Positions 1 to 11,519 of a stretch of 64,000 nt of DNA are shown here, piece after piece. Both the position numbers and the translations under genes were made by a program. The notes under the pieces were generated by a model, which was given only the letters and a program-made list of their open reading frames with translations, had not been told where the DNA came from and ran no database searches. This DNA comes from Sporothrix humicola (lineage: Eukaryota > Ascomycota > Sordariomycetes > Ophiostomatales > Ophiostomataceae), in contig WNYE01000110.1 in the NCBI GenBank assembly GCA_021396245.1, positions 1-64,000 of the forward strand, given 5' to 3'. Positions within the stretch are counted from its first letter, which is position 1; every line of letters starts with the position of its first letter.

Positions 1-838
1 GGGGGGAGGAAAGAAAGGCGGAGAGATGGGATGGGAGGGTAGACGTACTATATATCTTTTTTTCTCTCTTGGCCGGTATTTCTCTTCTGGTTTGTTTCTA
101 ACCCCGGTTTTTGCCCGACTCGTTCTTTTAGGGTCAGCAACCAAACGTGTGTGCTTCTGACGTGCTAGCTGCTGGTTGCTTATGGCGATGATGATGATAA
201 CCAACATTAGGGGCAAAGGGTAACAGTCACCAACAAGTACAAGCAACTGGCGCGCTAGGGAAGGCCCGTAATAGAAGGTAGCATGTATTACCATTGTATG
301 CGGCTGTGACTTTGGGATACTTTAGTACTTATGCTCGTTGTATTTATGTACTGAACAAAAACAGAAGGCATGGCTACATGATACCATCGCATGATATAAT
401 TAACAGGACTAGGAATGAAGTGTCATCCTATGCAAGTACCCATCTACAAATTTTGTTATCCCTCGCAGTTTCCTTTTTAGGCAATGTGCTGATCGCACTA
501 GCTCTTGAATCCGAACTGGGGTAGGTGCAACTGTATTATGGTGGGTGCTCTTGCCGTATTCTGATATCCAACATCGTAGCTCCTGCCGTGTTAGTGACGA
601 AATGCAGGCCAACTTCATGCCTCATTTTGGGAGTAAAGTTGCATCTGTAAATAAAAGAGAAAGAGCAGAGGGCAAGGAAAATGGGTCAAAAAAAAGGGGG
701 GAGGGGGAGTCCTGCCCATTTTCTCTATCCATCCCTCCTTTCCCCTCAAATGACAAACTCTTGTCTCTCCTTTCGTCTTGACACAATCATTTCCTAAACG
801 TTGGTTGACATCATCAACAACCCATCACCCGCCCTACA
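1..838. other. Intergenic, upstream of the first gene
   Basis: No gene is recognised. The left edge carries a short TATATAT-plus-T-run element near 48-67. The last 120 bases before the first ATG are pyrimidine-rich, as in many fungal promoters. The short open frames here (for example 294-524 and 545-781) have random-looking composition. Confidence 0.6.
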
Positions 839-2902
839 ATGGGGCTATTGCATATCAAAGACACGCTCTCCATGACACCACCGCCTGCTAGCGGCCCTGC
901 ACAGGGGACCGTTGATAGACTGGCCACCTTCTTTCTCAGCAAATTCCAAGAAACCAAAAAGGAGGGCGACCTGTCAACACTGCAATGCACAACACAGGTC
1001 AAGTTTGAGGCGTTGGAGAAGATGCTCGGGGAGCAGACACTGACTGTCGCCGCACTGCGCAGCGACATGAAAGCCGAAATCCAGTCTGAAATCCAGTCCT
1101 TCCGCGACAAAGCAGCCAGCTACTTTCTCGAAAAGTTCTCTGCACAGTTGGACGCCATGGGCGCAGGAAGAGGTGAGAAGTACGAACTTGCGCTCTCTCG
1201 ACTGGAGCATCGAGTCGACGATGAAGTCAAGCATCTGAGCGATCAGCTGTCGGACATCTCGACCAAGCTCGCTATCAGCAGCGCTTCTCTCAATGCATCC
1301 ATCGACGACGCTGCGAGGAAATTAAACTCTGCAAACGATAACTCCGCTGAGAACCTTCGGCGCTGCGAAAGCGAGTTTCGGTCCAAGATATCCAGGCTTG
1401 AGAGCCTTTTCGAGTCGCACAAGACCGAGGCTACGATCGAGCGGGATAAACTCAGCCGCATGCTCCAGGACACCAACAAAAGGCTGCAAAGCAAAGTTGA
1501 CAATCTGGAATTAGCCGTCATGAGGCAGTCGGAAGAACTGGCCAGCCAGGGTGAGAAGATCGACCACCTCGAAGACGAGATACGGAAACTTTCACAGCTC
1601 GGTCTAGGACAGGAGAAATCCCATGCTACCGTGGTAAGAATGCTATCTACACAGAGGGAAGAGCTGTCCAAGCTGGCTCAGAACTGGCAAAACCACGCGG
1701 CTGTCTCGACTGTTCTGAATGGATCTCGTAAGTCTGAATTATACAGTGGTGTGCGACAAAGGACAAGATAGGACATAATGGCATACCACTAACACTGCAT
1801 ACAAGAAATCATAGGTTCAAATCCAACGCCAGACAAATTGAGTGCCTCCTATCTCGCTTCAACACCAAAGACCAAACACGTTTCTATCAAGGCTTTGAAG
1901 GGTCCCACTTTACAAGTACTTGGGAACAGAAAAAAAATGAAAAACGACTATCAGATCAGCCTCGAGAAAGAACCCATCCAGCGCAAGCGTGTGCGTGGCC
2001 CACGCCAGGCAACAAGTTTCGACATGAGCCAGCCAGAAACTGAAAGTGAGGCTTCAAAACCTTCGCCGAAGCGAGTCAAAGTCAATAAGTATAGTTCAGT
2101 GAAGGTGGCGAATGAGGGTGTTGCCGCAGTGAGCTTCACGCCTTCGAAGGCGAGCACGCCCACAAAGACTCCTCAACAGACAGTAGCCAAAACACCGGGT
2201 GTCCAAGACATGGCGGTCAAGCCACTGGTGGTAGCGGTTTCAAATGCCATAAACAAAGGCAAAGGGTCACAGCCTCCACAGGTCAAGGCGTCGCAAGCCA
2301 AGGAAACGAAGAGGCCAACTCCAGCAAAGAGGCTTGAAGAAATGCAGAAAGGAAGCCCGACCCTTATCAACAAGCCACTGTCCCTGCAATGGAACATAGG
2401 CCAACAGCCATACAGCGAGGCACGCTCGGAGCAAAATGAGGCTAGTCCACGACATGATAAACAGTATACTCCTCCGAAGGCTACCCAGCCAGCTTCTGAC
2501 CTGTCAAGTACACCCGCCAAAGCGAGCACAACAAAGCGAGATCGCAACTCTCGCGCCTCTCCTTCTACCTCCTCCTCTCCATCAAACAAGAAGCAAAATT
2601 TTGCCAACAGGCGGGAAGCCACGGTGGCGTTTATGATGCATGTACAGAGCTCTGCTCGTGCTTTTAGCACATCTCCACCGAGATCTGAGCGCCAGTTCAT
2701 CTGGAGCTTCCTGGAAGACATCCCTGATCGAGCGTGGTCTGAGTTCATGCAAAAGAGGTTGCTAGAAGCTTACCCCACGTCAGTACGGCCCAGTCTGGGG
2801 ATTCGGGCAAAACACTCCATCAACTTCGACTCTGGCCTGACATGGCGTCATGTTCTGGAACTGATCCGCAATCTCCAGCAAAAGCCTCCTTCAGCATCCT
2901 AA
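839..2902 (+). CDS. Coiled-coil protein of unknown function
   Basis: Two exons, 839-1727 and 1815-2902, joined in phase across an 87-bp GTAAGT...ATAG intron, give 658 residues. The start ATG at 839 is the first in frame; another lies at 872. Residues about 35-290 are charged and heptad-like (many E, K, L, S, R) and predict a long coiled coil. The middle (about 300-550) is basic, rich in S/T/P/K and probably disordered, with patches such as KRVRGPR that could be nuclear localisation signals. The last 100 residues (from TVAFMMHVQSS) look like a compact helical domain with conserved-looking aromatics. I do not recognise the family. The architecture would suit a nuclear structural or adaptor protein, but that is inference only. 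It converges on the peptidase gene downstream. Confidence 0.75.
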
Positions 2903-3622
2903 TTTCTTGTTTTTGTGTACGGGGTTCGGGCGCGATGTTAGTGTCGAGGGTTGGTGCTATGAAGATTCATGTATATTGCTTTAGCTGGGTACTTCTAGTG
3001 CGTTTATTTTGTTTTTCTTTGTGTGTTGTTCAAGCAGACCAAGTATCGATGTTCTTCATGGCATGATGCTTGGTCTTGCGGGTATTGACAAGAGTGTGCA
3101 TCAGGTATGAATACGAGTAAAACAAATGTCACTGTTTGATGGGAACAGCAAGTAGAGTTAATGGTTTAAACAATGTCCTCTTAATAGTTTTATTTTATTT
3201 TTATTTTTTTCCAACTCTAATGTTTTTTTTGTTACACCTTAGAAATAGTAGAAAAGTTACACTCTTATATTTGTAAGCATGGAAATATAAACGAGTGATT
3301 TATCAACAGCGTCTTCTCACTCTATCCTTTTGACCTCGCCAAAATAGTAGCAATGATCTTTGCAAAACACCAAGAAAGGAAGAGCCAGCAACTGTAGCTT
3401 GACGGCAAGTTCTTACCAAACACAAAACTTACAAAAAAGGAATGCATTAAACTGAGGGCCTACACCGTGGCAGTAATCATGTGACGGAAACTAGAAGCTA
3501 CTCGACCGACAAAACCGGCACGTAACCAAAAACAAATGTATCCAGAGCAAAAAGAGTAAAGGCAAAATGTAACTACTCCTGAAAATATCTAAGCTTAACC
3601 AATCTTGTCACTCCAGAGCACC
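2903..3622. other. Convergent intergenic region
   Basis: It lies between two convergent stop codons and contains AT-rich runs near 3180-3235 that are compatible with 3' UTRs and poly(A) signals of both neighbours. No gene is seen. Confidence 0.6.
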
Positions 3623-6269
3623 CTAGATCCTAACTTGGGCGGTTGCTTCCGTCAGCTGGATAACATCGGCCTGGTCTGGCTGGGCGTACTTGTTGATCCA
3701 GCCGAGGACCTCGTTATGCCACACAAGGGAGTTTTCAGGCTTCAAAACCCACTACACAAGGGTTAGTAATCTTGAATAAAGGGACGCACAGTTTGCCCTT
3801 AAGGGTTGGGTTGCTTTTGGCACGTACATGGTTCTCATCAGGGAAGGAGAGGAAACGGCTGGGAACGCCACGGCTCTGCAGCACGTTGAACATAGACAGG
3901 CCCTCGGTGACGGGCAGGCGGTAATCGAGTTCGTTGTGGATAACCTAGAGGTGTCAGAGAAAACATGGGAAGAGAATAAAAGACCTTGAGAGATAGACGT
4001 ACCAGCATCGGCGTAGCCCATTCGCCAGTTTTCTTCGCGGGATCCCACTTCTCGTAACCAGCCCGGTTCTCCCAGAGAGTGCCACCAAAGTCGTGCAATG
4101 GAAAATACAGCTCTTCAGAAGAATACTGGTTGAGCGTGCTGAAGACGCCATCGTGGCAAACAAGGGCCTTGAAGCGGCGGCCCAAAGGCTTGCCTTGGAT
4201 CCAGTCTAAAGGGAGACGTGGCGTTAGTATTGTTTATTTCTTGGTAACCATGCCAGCAAAGGCAGTGACGAAAACTTACTGATCATGTAGCCGCCGTAGG
4301 ATGCACCCGCCGCAACGGCCCTGGACATGTCGACATATGGCATATTTGCTTCGACATAGTCGACGCACTTGACAATATCCTCGTAGGGGTTGCCACCCCA
4401 GTTGTTCTGGATACCATCCTGCAGGGCCATGCCGTAGCTCGTGCTTCCAGTCGGGTTTGGCGTGACGACAATGTAGCCTTGCTCGGCGAAAACTGCTGGG
4501 TTCCAGCGCGTGCTCCAGCTGTCAGCCCAAGCACCCTGGGGACCGCCATGAATGAGAACTGCAAGCGGCCACTTCTTGTCCTTGTTCTGCTCGTCATAAA
4601 AGCTGGACGGGCGGACCACGAGGGCGTGGACCTTGTAGTCGCCGGCGCCCTGGAACCAGATCTCGCCGAGCTGGTTACGCGACAGGCCAAAGGACGAACC
4701 ATGGCGGGACTGCGACGACACAACGTCAAGAGTGAAGCGCCTGGCCTCAGACGGGAACGGAAGATTGGGCAACAAGCCGGGGTCAACGATCGTGTAGAGG
4801 GAGTTGTCGACCTGAGAGGTCATCGTCACAAAGAGTTTTGACCGACTCGTCCCGAGACGACGCACATCAGTCACACTGCCGTGGCCCTGGAGGGGCTGGA
4901 AGGCGTCGGAATGAGGGTCGCCCATACGGATGCGAGTCTGGAGCTCGTTATCATCGGCAGACACGAATTCGCGGCCACCGATGACAACATGTGGGAGACC
5001 AAAGGTGGATGCAGCTTTAGGCGACGAGGGCAGCCGGAATAATGCGTTGCGGCCCTTAAGCTCCGCAGTGACAAACAGTTCGGAGCCATCGCCGTTCCAG
5101 AGAATGCTGTCGGGACGAGCGTCCCAACCACCCTTGCCGTCGTCGGTGGCGTAGTATTCCGTGACATCGCTGTCGCTGCTGGAAGAGCCATGTGACGAAA
5201 CAAATGCGCCAACATCAGGAAGAAGCAGGAGGCGGGTCTTGTCGCTTTCGTACTGCTTGCTCTGCATGCGGGTAAAGGCGATCTTGCTGCCATCGGGCGA
5301 GAAGGTAGGACTGGCGCTGTAGCCCTGGAGATTGCCAGTCTTGACAAGAAGTGGCTTCGGCGGTGCAGTTGCGGTCGCAGCGTACGTCTTGAGAGGCACA
5401 TAGTAAAGGTTGGTGATGGTGGTTAGGGCGTCGTTCTGGTCGGGATCACGGGACACAAAGGCAATACCCTCGGGACCAAGGGCGAAGTCTCCGGTTCCAC
5501 CAAAAGTCGGGACAGGAGACTCTAGGCCCGTATCACGGAGAAGGTTGGTCAATTGGCCGCCAGAGAGAGCGTATGACTCTGAGCCGGTGACGGCACTGCC
5601 GTAGTTCTCAATAAGGCCGTACCAGATGGCTGACTTCTCATCGGTGACATAGGAGTCCCAGTGGCGCACAAAGAGCTTGGTGTAGATACGTGCAGAGCTG
5701 TGGGCCGCATTTTTCTTGGCCGTGGCAAGCTCTTCGGTGTACGGATCACCAGAAGGAGTGGCTAGGCCGGTCAAGGCAATGCCAATGGTGCCATTTTTGA
5801 GCTGCAAGATCTGAAGATTGGAGAGGCTGTGCCCAAAGTTCTGGATCTCCGTCGGCTCGGCGCAGGGACGGGACACGCGACCAAGGAGTAACGACGTGGC
5901 ACCCTTCTCGCCGCTCTTGAGGAAGAAGAAGGCATCTTCATCGACCCACGTGGGCTCGCTGTAGGAAGAATCCTCGTAAAGCAGGGTAGAGCCGCCGGAT
6001 TCAATGTCCAGCACACGGATCTGGGATGTCTTGCTGTGCGCCTCAAAGGAGTATGTCGAGACCTATGCCATCCGCCATTGTTAGAAACCAGTGCCGTTCC
6101 TTGCCATCCTTGGCCTTCCCCCCACCCCCCGGCATTACTTGGGGGTGGGGGTGGTAGATGAGCTTACAGTGTACAGGACTTTGGTGCCAGTCGAATTGGG
6201 CGAGCCGGCAGAGCGCCGCGGTGCCGAGAGCAGCACGGACGGTGTGAACTTGGTCGCCTTAAGAGTCAT
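3623..6269 (-). CDS. Dipeptidyl-peptidase V-like serine peptidase (S9 prolyl oligopeptidase family)
   Basis: Five exons on the minus strand (6168-6269, 4280-6062, 4003-4205, 3828-3944, 3623-3751) encode 777 residues. The N-terminal half is the WD40-like beta-propeller of S9C peptidases. The C-terminal alpha/beta-hydrolase domain has the nucleophile motif GASYGGYM (Ser about 622), the Asp in NELDYRLP (about 703) and the His in DENHW (about 735, the last codon of exon 4). The triad is complete, so an active enzyme that trims dipeptides from peptide N-termini is expected. It starts MTLKATKFTPSVLLSAPRRS with no signal peptide, unlike secreted DPP V, so an intracellular role is inferred. It is somewhat longer than the roughly 720 residues of the secreted form. 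Intron 1 carries a strong C/G hairpin. Confidence 0.93.
6119..6151. repeat. C/G inverted repeat in the first intron of the S9 peptidase
   Basis: Five Cs, A, five Cs at 6119-6129 pair perfectly with five Gs, T, five Gs at 6141-6151. This leaves an 11-nt loop inside the 105-bp intron at 6063-6167. The G-rich arm could also form a quadruplex. Confidence 0.85.
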
Positions 6270-7092
6270 TGTCGCAGCCTGCGTGTGTGTAAAGGCTGTT
6301 ATTCTTGGCAATCTGGCAGAAACAGACCGTCTTGGAGTGTGTTGGATAAGGGATCTGCAAGGCTGAGAGACTGCCTTTATACTTGTACCAACATAAGCGG
6401 TTGACGGATTAGGTTGAGATTGTGATGCAGGGCAACGGAGGGTGGCAATTCGAATTTGAAGCAAGGACCTTGCGGTTTGAGAGCAAGTTTGCAAGTTTGT
6501 CATTGAGGTGCCAATGACACCTCCTTCTCAGAAAAGGATACGAATGGGACACAGAGTGTATCAAAGGAGGAGAGCACGACATCTGCAGTGGGTGCGGCAG
6601 AGGCAGCTGCCGTTTTTGGTTGCAAGCGGGACCCCGCAATGGCCATCAAGGTTGGGCCCCGGACCTGCCTCGCCCGATCCTAAGCGGCACGGTACAGTCA
6701 CGTGTTGTCATCTCGACTCACAAAGAAGAGAAAAGCAATTGCACAGGTCCAAAGGAGTAACCTCTGTAGTCTATGACAAGACAGAATGGCAATTGCCTCT
6801 GTAACATGTATGCTGAGGCTGTTTTAGTTGTACAATATTGTCATACATGGGCGTGGCCGGTTCTTAAATGCAAACAACGCCGACCGTGACAAAAGCAATC
6901 TAACAACAACCTTGCTGTTGACAGTCCCTTCTTCCAAATTGCCCAAGAGAAAAAGAAAAGCCCATAATGCTGCAATGGTATACCGAAAACGCCCAATAAA
7001 TCCGTGAAAATAAAGGAAAAAGAGCCTGCCGATGGCCTTCGTCGTACACCGCGCTCCGTACCAAGCGCAAGCCTCCTCGACATTGAACGTGG
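6270..7092. other. Intergenic: promoter of the S9 peptidase and 3' region of eaf6
   Basis: No gene is supported. The open frames at 6409-6804 and 6824-7096 have no recognisable similarity and overlap the flanking genes' control regions. Confidence 0.55.
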
Positions 7093-7766
7093 TCATTTCC
7101 GCACGGTGCCAAAGCTCGTCCGGACCTTCTTTGTCTCGCGCGTGGTATCGGTCTCGCTATCGTCAACGCCGCTTGCCGCTGCTGCCGCTGATGCTGCGGT
7201 CTTCTTCTTCTTTGAGGGGGCTGCCTTGCTGGCTGTCGTCGAAGTCGGTGTCGCTTGGCCTGAGCCCGGGCCGCTACCGGCATTGCTTCCGTCCTTAAAC
7301 GAGGTCTGCAATGGTGTCGGCGCGTTGGACGCGTTAGCCGCCTAGAAGTGTTAAAAAAGTGGCATGAGAAGTCGTTGCAAGTGGAGGAGACTAACGTAGG
7401 ATATGCTGCTGCGCGAAAAGACACGGTTGGCTTCGGTCACACCTGTCTTGCGCCGTTGCGCTGCCGCGCCGGTAATGCCCTTCACATAGTTGTCGAAGCC
7501 TGTGATGATGTTGCCGCTGATTGTGTTCTCGAGGTACTCGGTCTCTTTCGTCGAGATGGCCTCTTCGCGCGTGTGCTGTGCAGATTGTTAGTACTAGGCA
7601 GCCTTTCTCTTCCTGCCCAATCCATGCGGCCTAGACCTACCAGTTGCCGTTCCAGCGCTCTCCGCTTCTGCAGCAAGTCCTTCAAGTGTTGCCGTGACTT
7701 GTCGTAGTATGGCAAACCCGGAGTGTCGGCATTGGCACCGTTGGCGACCTGTATTTTGTCTGCCAT
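7093..7766 (-). CDS. eaf6: EAF6, subunit of the NuA4 histone acetyltransferase complex
   Basis: Three exons (7641-7766, 7396-7575, 7093-7341) encode 184 residues. The first two exons carry the family core: YYDKSRQHLKDLLQKRRALE, a short coiled coil, followed by KETEYLENTISGNIITGFDN and RRKTGVTEANRVFSRSSISY. This is characteristic of EAF6/hEaf6. The protein is a small nuclear scaffold that helps assemble NuA4 (and, in yeast, NuA3) on chromatin. The third exon is a low-complexity S/T/A/K tail ending KKVRTSFGTVRK, probably disordered. Intron 2 is only 54 bp and uses the less usual donor GTTAGT. The start ATG at 7766 is the only sensible one, and the exon phases close without shifts. Confidence 0.93.
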
Positions 7767-8652
7767 AGTGTGAGTGAGTGTGTGCCTGTATTCGTAGTCT
7801 TCAATTTCCTGCGTGAGTAGATTGGCGCACGCGCGATGACGGGGGTGGGAGGGGTGGTGTGTCGTGACGAGGAGACGAAGCCAGTCGCGAAAAGGAAAGT
7901 TGCGGTTGAACAGTTCGATAAATCGATACAGCGCGTTATGGCTTGGCTGAGCCCTGGTCAAAACTTTTAGGCTTGGAAACTTGCGCCGACAGCACCCATT
8001 CACTGATTGGCGACCATTTACGGGCTAAAATATTAGTCAGCATAACTGAAACTATTCGCTGTGAGCGGCTGGGTCTGGCCTGGTCAACGGTAATAGTGCA
8101 ACGATCAACACATTGGCTGTAGTACGATATGCAGCTAGAGCTACATTTGGCAGTTGAAGTCTGTACCCTCCCTAATACAACGTGACATACAGCATGTATC
8201 CCAAAGCCTTTCCTTGGGCTTGATAATTGGCAGGAGCTGTAGCATATTCTCAAGTGCATTTTTCTACGTCCAATGTTCTAGATAGTGTGCTTGTATTATA
8301 TGTATTATGAGATGATGCTGTAAGTAAAAATTTCAGTGGCCAAAGGCGCTCCTCAAAAAATGTCACGATGCAAACAGGGAAAAAGATGATAGTCTTCAGT
8401 ATCAAGTCTCGATATGTAACAAACCATCCTCTACCACCACCCCTCCGCTGCTGCCCAGCCCACCTGTACGCCCCCACCAGCAGCCTCGTTGTCAGCTAGG
8501 TGACTGCTGTCAAACAAATGGCAGCCTGGCTGATGGAGCAAGCGGGGAACTTGTATGATGCTGGGGGCACTGAAAGGCATGGCGTTATGCGTGGTAACGA
8601 GACGGTTTTGTCTCTTGGAGAGATAAGGCTCTTTGGAAAGAAAAGAAAAGAG
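7767..8652. other. Intergenic: eaf6 promoter and 3' region of the PWI gene
   Basis: Nothing coding is recognised. The region is mixed in composition, and the short frames present have no family resemblance. Confidence 0.55.
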
Positions 8653-10631
8653 TTAGTCTTTTTTATGAATTGGCTTCGAGGACCTCATTTGTTTGATTCG
8701 CTCCCTGAGTTCTTTTTCCCGCTTCTCGTTGGCGAGACGCTCGGCTGCTTTGGTCTATGGCATAGATGGCTTTAGTTTCCAGGTTCATAGTGTTAATAAA
8801 GATAACAAAAGAGATAAAAGAAAGAGAGAGCGAGAAGGAGAAGGAGAAAGAGAAAACCAATCTAACGAACCTCTGCATCTTTGATTGTAGAGATTGGCTT
8901 CTGTTTGCTTGTTGCCTCTGGCTTGGCTGTTGTGGCATCCGAGGCAGCGTCAGGAGCCGTGGCTACCTTGGCTGTGGGTCTGCGTTCTTTGTTGGGAACA
9001 TCAGCAGACTTGTCTCGCGGTCTCGAAGGTGTACGGGAGCGCGATCGCGAACGTGAACGCGAAGAACCAGAAGATGTGTTACGCCGTCTCCGTTGGCTGG
9101 ATGACCCACCACGTTTTACTCCACCATTGCCGTCACCTCTACGGCCACTGCTACGTCCCTTGCCGGGACTCCCACGTGGCCCCTTCAAGCGCCCTGTATT
9201 GTCCTCGTTGGATAGAGGGCTTCTGCTTCTGGTGCGGCTCCGGCTCCGGCTCAGGCTACTGCTGTAGCTGCGGGCACGTCCACCCCGACGCCGACGAGGC
9301 GGGCTTCTGCTACTGTCACTGTGCGAGTATCTAGAGGATCCACTTGACGAAACGGACCGAGCCGAGCGGCGGCCCCGGTCACGAGAGCGGCTCCTCGATG
9401 GCGAGTACCGTCGGCGTTTTGTGGCGGGGGAACGGCTGGCAGATGGGGACCGCTTTCTGGAGCGGCCGCCATCTCTGTGGCCACCACGTTGAGCACGAGG
9501 CGGTGACCGGGTCCGCTTGTCACCATTGACACTAGCTTTAGCACCCTCGTCACGGCGACGAGGCGATCGAGAACGAGATTCAGACCGAGAGCGAGAGCGT
9601 GAGTATGAGGAGCCAGAGCGGCTCGAGCCAGAACGGGAGCGAGAGCGTGAGTAGGAAGAGGACCGAGACCGGGACCGCTGGCGACGGAAATCACCCCGCC
9701 GATCATTGCCCCGTTCACGCCGCTCGTTAGGAGCATATAGGTCGTGTTGAGGGGCACGAAAGTCCCCGCCGCGGCCACCTCGGTCACCTCTAAAGTCACG
9801 GCCACGTCCATGAGGAGAACGATCCCGATCTCCACCGCGGCCACCACGACCACTGCCCCCGCCTCCGCCAGGGCCATCGTTACCCCTGAAAGCACCTCCA
9901 CCACGACGGTTGTCATTTCCACGGCGTCCACCACCGCCACCGCCACGCCACGAGTCTCCTCCTCGATCAGCTCCTCGTCCGGGCCGATCACGGTCGAATC
10001 GGCCGAAGTCACTGCGTTTGCGGCGTGCCTCTTCAGCGGCCTTTTCTGCTTCGATCTAGGTTGGGGGAAACACCACGTTAGTATTGTGATAAAGAAGCGT
10101 GGCTGCCATTTTAGGAGTACCGGCGCGACGTACCTTTTCCTGTATCAGCTCCATTTTCTTCGCCTCCAATAATTCCCTTGGAATGCCTTGTGGGCTCGAT
10201 TGGGCACTGAGCAACAGAGTCCAAAGCTCTTTGCAAAAATCGGCGGTTTGGGATTCGAGGAAGCCTGTCAGTTGGATTTGGAGGGCCTTTATGTCGGGCT
10301 GTATATGTGCATGTCATTAGTATACCTCTGCTACTAAGGATATCTGGGTGGTGATAACACGCACATGTCGGGCGCTCTCAATCAGGTTGCAGCAGAGCTC
10401 GATGACGACGTCATCGTCGCCCAAAATGTCGGCAATCCGTCCAGCGATCCATCTGAAGCGAGGCGAGGAGGTTAGTATGAGCTTCACGCGTTCATAAGAG
10501 ATGGGCCACGTGGCGATGACAACGTACTTTTTCATTACCTGTAAGTTGACCTTCTGCGTGTCGACCTTTTGGTTGAAAATGGGTGGAAATTTGGTGCTCT
10601 TGAGGAGCTTCGCGTCCACACCTGTCGCCAT
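8653..10631 (-). CDS. PWI-domain RS-rich splicing protein (SRm160/SRRM1-like)
   Basis: Five exons (10528-10631, 10365-10452, 10134-10298, 8871-10055, 8653-8754) give 547 residues. Residues 1-119 are a PWI domain: FNQKVDTQKVNLQVMKKWIA, ILGDDDVVIELCCNLIE, then a helix ending LLEAKKMELIQEK. In SRm160 this domain binds nucleic acid and links splicing to 3'-end processing. Exon 4 (residues 120-514) is a long RGG-rich then RS/SR-dipeptide-rich region typical of nuclear-speckle proteins. The last 33 residues, including ELRERIKQMRSS, resemble the conserved tail of fungal homologues and decide the last exon. The preceding intron (8755-8870) has the unusual donor GTTCGT, followed at once by an in-frame TAG, so retention would truncate the protein two codons into the intron. 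Confidence 0.9.
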
Positions 10632-11519
10632 GACGGGAAGGGAGAGGTTGAGTGAGGGTCCCGGGTCGTGTAGTATGTGCCAAAAATGGTTCAAAGGGGA
10701 TATCGGACGCGTATATGTGTTTTGCAGCGACGTTCATGGGAATGAAGGGTGACGAAAGGCTGAGGCTTAAATGATGAACAAGATGTGACCGTGATTTTTT
10801 TTGGCGAGGCTTCGCCTTTAGCACACGAAGAGGCTACAGTAGTTAGTACCAAAAAGTCTTGGCTACAGGTAGGAACAAGCTGTTGTGGGGCGCGTCTCGG
10901 TGCGCCAAATCGACAATATGGGGTCACGTGCTTTTATTGCTATGACGACCTTACAACCATCTGCATAAAACGCAAAAGAGTTTCTATCCAGAATCAACTC
11001 TGCTAGATTGGGCTACGAGCTAATAAACTCAGAGTTAATGCTGTTTTTATTATGCATGGCATGAAAAATACGATATATAGGGTGGTTCACTACCAACTTC
11101 GAGGACCTTCACTGGAGACAGACAGGAACCAAAGAACGTAGAATTAAACGTAGTTTATTAATAGGAAGTGTTAACTAAAAAAAAAAAAACCGTCGTAAAA
11201 GAAGAGTCGTAAGGGAAATTAAGACGCAAGAAAGTCACAAGAACAGAACTCATCCAAACGCCCGTCAGACCGTTTGCCCAACCGGGCTGTCCCTGTTTTG
11301 TACACAAACGTAAAAGGAAAATAGACGAAGGTTCCCAGGACGCCAAATAGACCATGCAAAGATACGCAGTTACATTTGTTGGTGGTAAAAGCAACGCGTA
11401 AGGAGAGACAGAAAGAAAGATGGTAGGAAAGAAGATAAGAGCGAATAACAAAGCTCCACCTTTGTGGCTGGCTTCCGCTTTCTTTCAAGCAAGCCGAAAC
11501 GGGGTAGGCGAACGCTGTC
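10632..11519. other. Intergenic: PWI gene promoter and 3' region of the next minus-strand gene
   Basis: No gene is supported. A short A-run sits near 11178-11190. Frames such as 10785-11006 and 11158-11451 have no recognisable content. Confidence 0.55.

Noticed and set aside
1811..1826. GGTTCAAATCC, a perfect-looking tRNA B box
   Set aside because: It lies at the start of exon 2 of the coiled-coil gene. No A box or cloverleaf could be found around it.
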